DNA from: Desulfopila aestuarii DSM 18488
Lineage (GTDB): Bacteria > Desulfobacterota > Desulfobulbia > Desulfobulbales > Desulfocapsaceae
Direction: 5' to 3'
Assembly (NCBI GenBank): GCA_945863875.1
Contig: CAMBBS010000017.1
Location: 1-64,000 of the forward strand
DNA: 64,000 bases
Numbering within the stretch: the stretch's first letter is position 1; every line of letters starts with the position of its first letter. The notes beneath the pieces are model-generated. The model was not told the origin of the DNA and made no database searches. It worked only from the letters and a program-made list of their open reading frames with translations. This document shows, one piece after another, positions 7,774-16,182 of this stretch. The position numbers and the translations under genes are program-made.

Positions 7774-9903
7774 TCACCGCGGACCAGTATCCACCCCGGC
7801 TTCCTCAAACGAGGCCATTTCTCGCATCATGCGGCAGGAGAGGTCGACGAGATTCATGGTTATCGCGGCCCCGGTTCCTTCGCCAAGCCGCATGTCCAGG
7901 TCGATAACCGGTTTAAGGCCCATGATGGACAGGGCGGTCTGCTGTCCTGTTTCCACTGACCTGTGCCCCGCGACAAGATACCCCTTGATTTCCGGACAGA
8001 GCAGATAGGCCAGGAGGCCGGCGGCGGTGGAAATAATGCCGTCCAGGACCACGCAGCAGCCTGTCGAGGCGGCGGCCAGGACAGCGCCGCAAATGCCGCC
8101 GAGTTCGTAGCCGCCGACCATGGACAGGAGTTCCAGGGCATCGGTTCTGCTCGGCTGGTGCAGCGTGAGGGCCTTTTCGAGTACTTCCCGCTTGCGCTCA
8201 AGGCCTCGATCGTCGACACCGGTGCCGCGGCCGGCGATTTTTGCCGCAGGCAGCCCGGAAGCACCGCAGATGATCGCCGTGGCACTGCTGCTGTTGCCGA
8301 TGCCCATTTCACCCATGCCGACGAGATCGCAGGGCTGCCGGGCATGTTTTTCGAGAAATATCTCTGCCCCGGTTTCGACGGCTTTAAGTGCATCAGCCGG
8401 GCTCATTGCTCTTTGCACGGCAAAATTCCGGGTTCCTCGGGCCATTTTGCGCTTTATCAGCAGCGGGTGATCGCTGAAGTCGCCACCCACACCCATATCG
8501 ACGACAGTCAGATCGATGTCGTAATGGCGGCAAAATGCGTTGATCGCCGCGCCGCCATCAAGAAAATTCTCCACCATCTGCACGGTCACCTTGGCCGGAA
8601 AAGCCGAAACCCCTTCCTCGACCACGCCGTGGTCACCGGCAAAGACAAACAGCCGTTTGCAGGAAATTGCCGGATTGAGGTTTTTCTGGATGGCACTTAT
8701 CTGCACGGCGAGTTTTTCTATGCTTCCCAGGGCGCCGAGAGGCTTGGTCTTCAGGTCGACTTTTTTCTGGGCCTGACCTGTGAAATTCTCGGAAATCGGT
8801 TTGATCCCGGCGATGAGTGCGGAGATGTATGGCGACAGGCGGCTCTGGCTTTTGCCGTTGTTGTTGCCCTGGTTGTTTCGCTTTGCCCCTCCATGCATGT
8901 CCGGTGCGGGAGAGGCCACCGGCAGCTTTGCCGCTGTGCCGAAATCGACAATATATTTCAGAGCATTTCCGGCGAGGATATGCGGCAGCACGGCCTCGAC
9001 CTCGCTGGGCCCGATGATTTTTTCAACGAGCAGCGCCAGATTTTCCTGCTGCCGTGCACAAAAGGGGACGGCCTGGACCATATGTTCTCTTCTCGGGCCG
9101 TAGGCCCCGCGGATCTCCAGTTCCTTGTAATGAATCAGGTTGAGCAGATTGGTGTCTATCTCCTGGTTTTTTTTCAGGCCGCTGAAAAAAACCAGCTGCC
9201 CGCCCTTGCGAAGTTTGGTGAGACAGAGACTGAAGGCGATATGGCTGTCACAACAGTTTATGGCCATATCAAAATCAGCGGCGACGGTATCCTTGCACAG
9301 GGTAATATTGTTTTTTGCGCAAAAGGGGCGCAGGCGGGCTATCTTCTCCTCACTCCGTTCAATAACCGTGACGGGGCAGTTGCGCTCCCGGAAAACGAGG
9401 GCGGCGATCATGCCGATGACCCCGCCGCCGTAGAGAATGACCCGTCGGCTGGCAGCGATATTGAGGTGCGAAAGACCATTGAGCACACAGGCCACCGGTT
9501 CGGCAAAGGTCAGCAGGGGCGACTCCAGGTCCTCGTTTACGGCAACCAGACTGTCTTTCGGGACGACTACCGTGTGCGCAAAGCCGCCATCCGCATGAAA
9601 GCCGATAATGCGCATCTCTTCACAGAGGTTTTCCCTACCGCCAAGACAATAGCGGCACAGGCCGCAGGTCTGCCCCGGCCAGACGGTATAGAGCTGGCCG
9701 TTTTCCTGGTCATAACCGGCGATTTCATGGCCGAGGACCCTCGGCAGAGCAAGGTCGCGATGGCCTCCGCGCCACATCTTGGCATCGGTGCGGCAGACCG
9801 CGCAGTAGCTGACCACCAGGGTGAGGTAGCCATCTGGCAGCGGGGTTGGGCTGTCTTGTTCACTGTATTTCAGTACTTCACACTGGGTCATGGCTAATTT
9901 CAT
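7774..9903 (-). CDS. Fusion of zinc alcohol dehydrogenase (MDR) and CobT phosphoribosyltransferase
   Basis: One unbroken 709-residue frame with two full-length enzymes. Residues 1-325 are a medium-chain dehydrogenase: catalytic zinc ligands C37 and GHE at 58-60, structural zinc cysteines C80, C83, C86 and C94, and a nucleotide-binding GGGVIG at 159-164. After a polar linker rich in N, G and K (about 330-355) residues 356-709 are CobT, which transfers phosphoribose from nicotinate mononucleotide to a base to make the alpha-ribotide of the cobamide lower ligand; FAGDHGVVEEGVSAFP (421-436), GIGNSSSAT and the catalytic E674 in RLGEGTGA are present. The start overlaps the upstream 75-residue gene by 4 bases. 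The dehydrogenase substrate is unknown; the fusion implies it acts on the CobT base or product. A separate CobT start at internal M336 is possible but no stop separates the parts. Confidence 0.88.
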   Translation of the reverse strand: MKLAMTQCEVLKYSEQDSPTPLPDGYLTLVVSYCAVCRTDAKMWRGGHRDLALPRVLGHEIAGYDQENGQLYTVWPGQTCGLCRYCLGGRENLCEEMRIIGFHADGGFAHTVVVPKDSLVAVNEDLESPLLTFAEPVACVLNGLSHLNIAASRRVILYGGGVIGMIAALVFRERNCPVTVIERSEEKIARLRPFCAKNNITLCKDTVAADFDMAINCCDSHIAFSLCLTKLRKGGQLVFFSGLKKNQEIDTNLLNLIHYKELEIRGAYGPRREHMVQAVPFCARQQENLALLVEKIIGPSEVEAVLPHILAGNALKYIVDFGTAAKLPVASPAPDMHGGAKRNNQGNNNGKSQSRLSPYISALIAGIKPISENFTGQAQKKVDLKTKPLGALGSIEKLAVQISAIQKNLNPAISCKRLFVFAGDHGVVEEGVSAFPAKVTVQMVENFLDGGAAINAFCRHYDIDLTVVDMGVGGDFSDHPLLIKRKMARGTRNFAVQRAMSPADALKAVETGAEIFLEKHARQPCDLVGMGEMGIGNSSSATAIICGASGLPAAKIAGRGTGVDDRGLERKREVLEKALTLHQPSRTDALELLSMVGGYELGGICGAVLAAASTGCCVVLDGIISTAAGLLAYLLCPEIKGYLVAGHRSVETGQQTALSIMGLKPVIDLDMRLGEGTGAAITMNLVDLSCRMMREMASFEEAGVDTGPR

Positions 9904-10127
9904 ATCGCTTTATTCCGCAGAGGCTCGTAGGATTCTTCAATGATGGTGAGTTTTCTTAGTTCCGCGCCGACCACACCGGTTTCCTGCAGTTTTTTGCACA
10001 GTTGTCCCGCCTTGCCGGCCTGGTCCAGCGGAAAGACGCTGGCCTTGCTCAGTTCGCAGGGTTCAAAATTGTCTTCCCGGCAGCGGAAATAATTCTTTCC
10101 GGCCTTGATGATGAGGAGCTCGGTCAT
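9900..10127 (-). CDS. Small conserved-looking protein of the cobalamin-riboswitch operon
   Basis: A 75-residue soluble protein that I do not recognise. It begins MTELLIIKAGKNYFRCREDNF, is mixed alpha/beta in character, has two cysteines (C16 and C24) plus a third at about 44, and ends with a basic PLRNKAI tail. Its ATG overlaps the TrpD-like stop by 4 bases and its stop overlaps the dehydrogenase-CobT start by 4 bases, so all three are translationally coupled. That arrangement argues it is real and works with its neighbours, perhaps as a subunit or chaperone of one of the transferases; this is inference only. Confidence 0.75.
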   Translation of the reverse strand: MTELLIIKAGKNYFRCREDNFEPCELSKASVFPLDQAGKAGQLCKKLQETGVVGAELRKLTIIEESYEPLRNKAI

Positions 10128-11236
10128 AGCAGCGCTCCGGCTTTGTGCAGTTCAGCCAGTCTGGCCAGGCCGCCGGTGGGATCGCTGTTCTGGACTTCAA
10201 CCCAGCGCTTCAACGTGGCCAGAGCCTGTCCGGACCGGAGGATGTCCCTGGCCTTGTCGACCCCTTCGGCGATTGTCGCAACCGCATTCTGCACATAAAA
10301 GATCAGGCCGCTGTTTAAAATAACCGCATCCAGCCGTGCCGCATCGCCCGTGCCGCTCAGCAGCCGGTGCATTTTAACGGCGGCGGTGTTTTTACTCTGA
10401 TCTGCGGCCAGCAGTTGCGGCGGATGGGTTTTTAGGCCGCAGTCCTCGGGGTGGAAGGCGAGGTCGGTGAGTATGCCGTTGTGCAGGTGGACACCGGTCG
10501 TCATGCCGCAGACGGAGCCCTCGTCCATGCCCCGCTCGCTGCCGGAGATACCCCCGTAGACGACGAGGGCATCGGTATAGCCGATTTCCTGCATGACTTC
10601 AGCCACCGGACGAAGCAGAGACGGCGAATAGACACCCCGCAGGGCAACCTTCGGCATGGCGGGATGGGCGAGGGAGGCGGCAATATTCAGCGGGGAGCCA
10701 AAGCAGATCTGCGACAGAATACGCCCCAGCGCCATCGGGTGGACTTCCGAACTCATACCGTTGAACAAGCCGATGCCCGCCTGTCTGATACTTTTTTCAA
10801 CCGTTTCGACGCGGCATTCTACATCAACCCCGAGACATTCAACCATATCGACCGTGCCGCAGCTTGAGCTGATGGCCCGGGCGCCATGGCGGGCAATGGT
10901 CACCCCTCCGGCCGCTGCGACCAGCGAAGCTGCGGTGCTGATATTAAAGGTCTTGAAGCTATCCATGCCGGTGCCGCAGTTGTCGACGATGGTCAGGTCG
11001 GTCAGGTCAACTTTTCGGGTGTCGAGCTCGTACACCGCCCGCCAGCCGCCGGCGACTTCGGCCGCGGTTTCGCCTTTGGTGGTAAGGGCGGCGAGAAAGG
11101 CCCCCTGCTGCATGTCGGAAACCTCGTTGCCGAGCACCAGGCAGAAGGCCTCATGGGATTCTTCCTGGGAGAGATTTTCTTTGCCGATAAGCCGGGTAAT
11201 TATTTGTCCAAGTTTTTTGTTCTTTTCCTGATCCAT
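10124..11236 (-). CDS. TrpD-like phosphoribosyltransferase (anthranilate PRTase family)
   Basis: A glycosyltransferase family 3 protein related to TrpD, which transfers phosphoribose from PRPP to anthranilate. The PRPP-binding loop reads GTGMDSFKTFNIST where TrpD has GTGGDxxxTFNIST, and the second motif ARHGARAISSSCGTVDMVE replaces the usual KHGNRSxSSxxGSADxLE. These changes and the lack of any trp gene nearby suggest a different acceptor. The start at 11236 is chosen for GGAG seven bases upstream; a frame five codons longer begins with TTG and has no such site. It is first in a three-gene operon with CobT and lies behind a cobalamin riboswitch, so a role in supplying or modifying a cobamide lower ligand is inferred. 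Confidence 0.82.
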   Translation of the reverse strand: MDQEKNKKLGQIITRLIGKENLSQEESHEAFCLVLGNEVSDMQQGAFLAALTTKGETAAEVAGGWRAVYELDTRKVDLTDLTIVDNCGTGMDSFKTFNISTAASLVAAAGGVTIARHGARAISSSCGTVDMVECLGVDVECRVETVEKSIRQAGIGLFNGMSSEVHPMALGRILSQICFGSPLNIAASLAHPAMPKVALRGVYSPSLLRPVAEVMQEIGYTDALVVYGGISGSERGMDEGSVCGMTTGVHLHNGILTDLAFHPEDCGLKTHPPQLLAADQSKNTAAVKMHRLLSGTGDAARLDAVILNSGLIFYVQNAVATIAEGVDKARDILRSGQALATLKRWVEVQNSDPTGGLARLAELHKAGALL

Positions 11237-11424
11237 TTTAATACTCCGCAATATTTCCGGTGAACGGTTACGATTATTTTGTTGTTCTGCCGGTCAAGCG
11301 ATATGTAAGGATACGGAAAAGAACGTTACAACGGGGGAATCGTCTCCGTATCCGCAATAATGCACGGTCTGCAGCAACCAGACAATACAATTCCAGATAC
11401 AGAGAACTCCAGTGGTTAGCTCTG
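11237..11424 (-). promoter_or_regulatory. Leader between cobalamin riboswitch and first gene
   Basis: About 190 bases of untranslated leader. An exact nine-base inverted repeat, 11309-11317 with 11345-11353, could form a hairpin with a 27-base loop. No T run follows, so it does not look like a standard attenuator. The GGAG ribosome site is at the very end, so control may act on translation as well as transcription. Confidence 0.4.
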
Positions 11425-11655
11425 GGAGTGGACCGACAAGAAGGTCCACCGGGTGCAGGCAGGCTTTCTGACTCACGAATTATCCTGCCGAACAGCCGCC
11501 TTCCCGGTATGACCCAGTGACGAATCTTTAAGAAACAAGATTTGGGGCACGGATATTTGGTGTGCCCAGCTGCAGCAGCCTTCGTATACAGCAAGGACTG
11601 GCTTGTGACGGACTCGCACCGTCTTTCCTTTTATCAACATCGAGGTGCACCTGCA
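11425..11655 (-). promoter_or_regulatory. Cobalamin (adenosylcobalamin) riboswitch
   Basis: The minus strand shows the hallmarks of the B12 riboswitch in order: AAAAGGAAAGACGGTGCGAG (about 11629-11610) then TCCGTC; a TTGCTGTATACGAAGGC stretch; CACTGGGTC followed by ACCGGGAAGGCGGC (about 11520-11492); and GTGAGTCAGAAAGCCTGCCT near 11475-11458. The GGTGCGAGTCC and GAGTCAGAA(A)NCCTGCC parts match the conserved core. A following hairpin (11428-11434 with 11443-11449) may be the expression platform. It lies just after a good promoter and upstream of the TrpD-like operon, so high cobamide should repress that operon. Boundaries are approximate. Confidence 0.82.
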
Positions 11656-11662
11656 CATGAGC

Positions 11663-11691
11663 TTTATACCTTGCTCGATTAAAGAAAGCAA
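11663..11691 (-). promoter_or_regulatory. Sigma70-type promoter of the cobalamin-riboswitch operon
   Basis: Minus strand TTGCTT (11691-11686), 17 bases, TATAAA (11668-11663). Transcription would start about 7-8 bases on, immediately before the riboswitch core, which supports both assignments. Confidence 0.6.
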
Positions 11692-11981
11692 TATATCCGA
11701 CAGACTCCTTGGCGAAGATGGCGGGGGCAGTTCTGTGCACCTCCGCCCATGTTCATGGTAAAAGGGTTAAAAAACGGCTGGATTGATTTTTGTGCACATT
11801 GACAATTTCCTGTACTGTTGAACTTTATAATTGACGACAAATAGCGTATAGTGCAATCCCTTTTGCACGCGGTGCGAGAATGGACCGGTCGTCCTGGGCG
11901 AAGTGTTCGAAATGACAGGCAGAGTGCAGCTTTACTGTCGTGCAGGCATGTTTAAGCAGCTTCATGAATAAAGGAAAAAAT

Positions 11982-13289
11982 ATGTTGATTTCACCGGTTG
12001 CCATGGCCAGTCCGGAAGGCGAAAATATTCTCAATGGTCTGCTTGACCGTTTCCAGGCGGCCGACAGTTCCTGTCAGCAGTCGGTGACAGATATAATCGA
12101 GGCGGTCAAAAACAATAAAGATGCGGCGGTGATCGGCTATAGCCGGCAATTTGACGCGCCGAATCTCACCGTCGCGCAGTTGCAGGTAAGCGGCAGCGAA
12201 CTGCAGCAGGCCTATGAACTGGTCGACGACGATTTTCTTGACACCCTTGGCCGGGCCATCGCGCGCATCCAGGGCTTTCACGAACGGGAAATGGAAGATT
12301 CCTGGCTGCAGACCAGAGAAGACGGAACGATTGTCGGCCGACTGGTTCGTCCCATCGACTCGGCCGGACTGTATGTGCCGGGAGGCAGGGGCGGGAGCAC
12401 GCCGCTGGTCTCCTCGGTGCTGATGAACGGCATTCCGGCCGGGATCGCCGGTGTTCACCGGCGGGTCATGGTCACGCCCCCCGGCGAGGATGGCTCCGTC
12501 AGCCCGCATCTGCTTGTCGCCGCGCAGGAAATAGGCATTACTGAGATTTACAAGGCGGGTTCTGCCTGGGCGATTGCCGCCCTGGCCTACGGCACCGAGA
12601 CTATCCCCAGGGTAGACGTCATTGTCGGACCTGGAAATCAGTATGTTACCGAGGCCAAAAGACAAGTCTCCGGCATGGTGCGCATTGATATGATTGCCGG
12701 CCCATCGGAGGTGTTGATTGTTGCCGACAAGACCGCGCGCGCGGCCAGTGTCGCCGCGGATATGCTCGCCCAGGCGGAGCATGATCCCCTTGCCCTGGCC
12801 ATTCTTGTCACCACCCATGAACCTCTCGCCGCCGAAGTACTGGCTGAGCTTGAACGACAATTGCCGCTTCTTGCCCGGCAGGAGATTGCTCGAACCGCCC
12901 TGAGCGACCGGGGCGTGATTCTTGTCGCCACCGATATCGAGGCGGCCATCGAGGTGGCCAACGGCGTCGCCATCGAACATCTTGAGTTGATGATTGCAGA
13001 CCCCTGGGCGCAAATCCCCCATATCCGTCATGCCGGGGCCATTTTTCTCGGCAACAATACCCCGGAGGCGGCGGGGGACTATTTTGCCGGGCCAAATCAT
13101 GTCCTGCCGACCATGGGTACGGCGCGATTTGCCTCGGCGCTGGGGGTGGAGACTTTTCTGAAAAAGAGCTCGATCATCAGTTATTCGGCGGGTGCACTGG
13201 CCGTGGACGGGGAGCATATCATGCGCCTGGCCAGGCTTGAAGGCTTGACCGCCCATGCCGCTTCCGTTGCCGTTCGGCTTGGTAAGTAA
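11982..13289 (+). CDS. hisD: Histidinol dehydrogenase
   Basis: Catalyses the last two steps of histidine synthesis, oxidising L-histidinol to L-histidine with NAD and a zinc ion. The 435-residue protein matches the family length. Motifs include RPIDSAGLYVPGG near 117-129, GPGNQYVTEAKR, the IDMIAGPSEVLIVAD block, the QAEHDP zinc/catalytic region and GPNHVLPTMGTARF near the end. The start at 11982 follows AAAGGA at eight bases; longer in-frame starts at 11940 and 11964 lack a ribosome site. It overlaps rsmG by one base and heads a run of four plus-strand genes. The other his genes are not in the window. Confidence 0.95.
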   Translation: MLISPVAMASPEGENILNGLLDRFQAADSSCQQSVTDIIEAVKNNKDAAVIGYSRQFDAPNLTVAQLQVSGSELQQAYELVDDDFLDTLGRAIARIQGFHEREMEDSWLQTREDGTIVGRLVRPIDSAGLYVPGGRGGSTPLVSSVLMNGIPAGIAGVHRRVMVTPPGEDGSVSPHLLVAAQEIGITEIYKAGSAWAIAALAYGTETIPRVDVIVGPGNQYVTEAKRQVSGMVRIDMIAGPSEVLIVADKTARAASVAADMLAQAEHDPLALAILVTTHEPLAAEVLAELERQLPLLARQEIARTALSDRGVILVATDIEAAIEVANGVAIEHLELMIADPWAQIPHIRHAGAIFLGNNTPEAAGDYFAGPNHVLPTMGTARFASALGVETFLKKSSIISYSAGALAVDGEHIMRLARLEGLTAHAASVAVRLGK

Positions 13290-13984
13290 TGTTTGATTTC
13301 AGGCAGCGGCTGGAGACGGGACTGCACCTGCTGGGGACGGAAATTTCTCCGGCGAGCGTCGACCACCTGGCCATATATTTTGCCGAGCTGAAAAAATGGA
13401 GCAGGAATATCAACCTGATCGCCAAATCGGCCGGGGATGAACAGATCGTCGAAAAGCATTTTCTCGATTCCCTGACGCTGCTGCCGCTTCTTGGTGGTGC
13501 CGGGAGCCATCTCCTCGACATCGGCACCGGGGCAGGTTTCCCGGCCCTGGTCTGTAAGGCGGCCTGTCCGGAGCTGGCCGTGACTCTCGTTGAACCGCGC
13601 GAAAAAAGGGTAAGTTTCCTCGGTCATATGGTTAGAACGCTTGGCTTGAAGGAGGTGCAAATACTCTCCTGTCGGGTGGAAGATGAAACCCAGCTGCCGT
13701 CCACCGCGGTGTTTAGCCATATAACCGCCAGGGCGGTAACCGAGATCGGCCCTCTTCTGCAGATGGTCGAGCGATTTGCGCCATCGGGCCCGCAGCTTGT
13801 CTGTATGAAAGGACCGCGGTGGCGGGAGGAAATTAATGCGGCAGCGGAGATTCTTAATCGTTCTTCCTTTCGCCTGGACCGTGTAGTAGAGTGCGCACTG
13901 CCTTTTTCTGGGGCGGAACGTCGAATTGTCATTTTTGCAGCAAGGGAACAGCTCAAGCATAATGAACATAATGAAAAAATATAA
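13289..13984 (+). CDS. rsmG: 16S rRNA (guanine527-N7)-methyltransferase
   Basis: Methylates G527 of 16S rRNA using S-adenosylmethionine; loss gives low-level streptomycin resistance in known bacteria. The 231-residue protein has LLDIGTGAGFPAL (about 72-84), the SAM-binding motif I, and the following VEPREKRVSFL acidic loop. The FNLIAK-like segment near the N-terminus (RNINLIAKS) is the usual GidB signature. The start ATG shares one base with the hisD stop (TAATG). RsmG is commonly near the origin, but here it is between two amino-acid genes. Confidence 0.93.
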   Translation: MFDFRQRLETGLHLLGTEISPASVDHLAIYFAELKKWSRNINLIAKSAGDEQIVEKHFLDSLTLLPLLGGAGSHLLDIGTGAGFPALVCKAACPELAVTLVEPREKRVSFLGHMVRTLGLKEVQILSCRVEDETQLPSTAVFSHITARAVTEIGPLLQMVERFAPSGPQLVCMKGPRWREEINAAAEILNRSSFRLDRVVECALPFSGAERRIVIFAAREQLKHNEHNEKI

Positions 13985-15073
<1,089 letters not shown>

Positions 15074-15145
15074 CGCGCAACTGACAGTACCGGAATGGGA
15101 GCAGTTGCTTTGTGCTGCCGCCATTCCGGTGTTCGGGGAAGACAC

Positions 15146-16063
15146 ATGAGCAAAAAGGATAATGTTCTTCTGGTTGCCAACCATGCCTCCAGTGACTTGG
15201 GATATAAGCTGGCGGAACGTCTCTGGCTGCCGTTTACCGAAATGGAGCGGAAGTATTTTGCCGATGGGGAGAGCTACCATGCCTTTCCGAAATCCGTTGA
15301 CGGCAAAGATCTGGTCATTCTCGGCGTGACCCACGATGACAGCTCTCACCAGGAATTGATCGATCTGATTTCGGGCGGGAGGTACTGGAACGCCGCCTCG
15401 ATTAACGTTATTATACCCTTTCTCGGCTACTCGACCATGGAGAGAGCCAAGCACAATACCAACGAAATCCCCAAGGGCATCACCCGTACCAGGCAGATAT
15501 TTCGGGCACGGCCTAATTATGTCGCCTTTGTCGATCTCCATTCCGAAGCAGTGCTGCATGCACATGCCGGCGAGGTGAGGACAAAGCATATCTGGACGGA
15601 TGACCTGGTCGTCGATAAGATCAAAAAGAGCGGCCTGACGGATTATGTGCTGGTCTCCCCCGATTACGGTTTTTCCAAAAGAGTGGCCCGGTTGGCGAGT
15701 TTGTTAAATTGTCCGCATACCGCGGCGGACAAGGACCGCTACGATACCGACAAAACCATTGTCAGCCAGGTTTCCAGTGTGGTCAGGGGCAAGACGGCGA
15801 TTATCTGTGATGATATGATCCGTACCGGCGGCTCCATCCTGCAGACCGCCGCCAGATGCCTTGAGGCAGGAGCAAAAGATGTGGTGGCCCATGCAACACA
15901 TCTCGTCATGGCTGGGGATTCCATGGAAAAATTCCGCGGAGGGCTGATCTCCAGGGTCATCGGTTCGGATAGCTATCCGGGGCGAACCAGTGATGACCTG
16001 CTCGATGTCTATTCCGTGGCGCCGCTGTTGGCTGAAGTGATCGAACAACATTTGAAAATCTGA
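15146..16063 (+). CDS. Divergent ribose-phosphate pyrophosphokinase family protein
   Basis: Belongs to the PRPP synthetase family, which makes PRPP from ribose 5-phosphate and ATP. The 305-residue protein keeps the general order: PFLGYSTMERA where classical enzymes have PYxxYxRxDR, DLHSEAVL, a SPDYGFSKR segment and the PRPP loop CDDMIRTGGS. In classical enzymes the loop is DDMIDTGGT, so one acid is replaced by arginine, and the flexible ATP loop is different. It may be a specialised or weakly active synthetase. The start at 15146 follows GGGGAAG; a frame 17 codons longer lacks a site. It is 72 bases after leuB. PRPP is used by HisG and TrpD-like enzymes, a possible link to neighbouring genes. 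Confidence 0.75.
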   Translation: MSKKDNVLLVANHASSDLGYKLAERLWLPFTEMERKYFADGESYHAFPKSVDGKDLVILGVTHDDSSHQELIDLISGGRYWNAASINVIIPFLGYSTMERAKHNTNEIPKGITRTRQIFRARPNYVAFVDLHSEAVLHAHAGEVRTKHIWTDDLVVDKIKKSGLTDYVLVSPDYGFSKRVARLASLLNCPHTAADKDRYDTDKTIVSQVSSVVRGKTAIICDDMIRTGGSILQTAARCLEAGAKDVVAHATHLVMAGDSMEKFRGGLISRVIGSDSYPGRTSDDLLDVYSVAPLLAEVIEQHLKI

Positions 16064-16182
16064 CAGAGAAACAACAATACGGCTTTTTGCCTACCTCATG
16101 AAAAAAATGTCCAAGCATCACCCGGTATTTCCGCCAGACTGTTTATGTTTTTAAAGTACGATATTTCCCCTGCGACAGCCGC

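Noticed and set aside
7963-9897. 644-residue open frame antisense to the dehydrogenase-CobT fusion
   Set aside because: Its length comes from the GC-rich codon positions of the real gene on the other strand. The minus-strand protein has all family motifs; the plus-strand one has none.
11692-11981. Promoter or RNA element directly upstream of hisD
   Set aside because: Several TTGAC- and TATAAT-like words occur but none with correct spacing; nothing could be supported.
11991-13256. Long frame antisense to hisD
   Set aside because: Mirror of a highly conserved gene with no motifs of its own.
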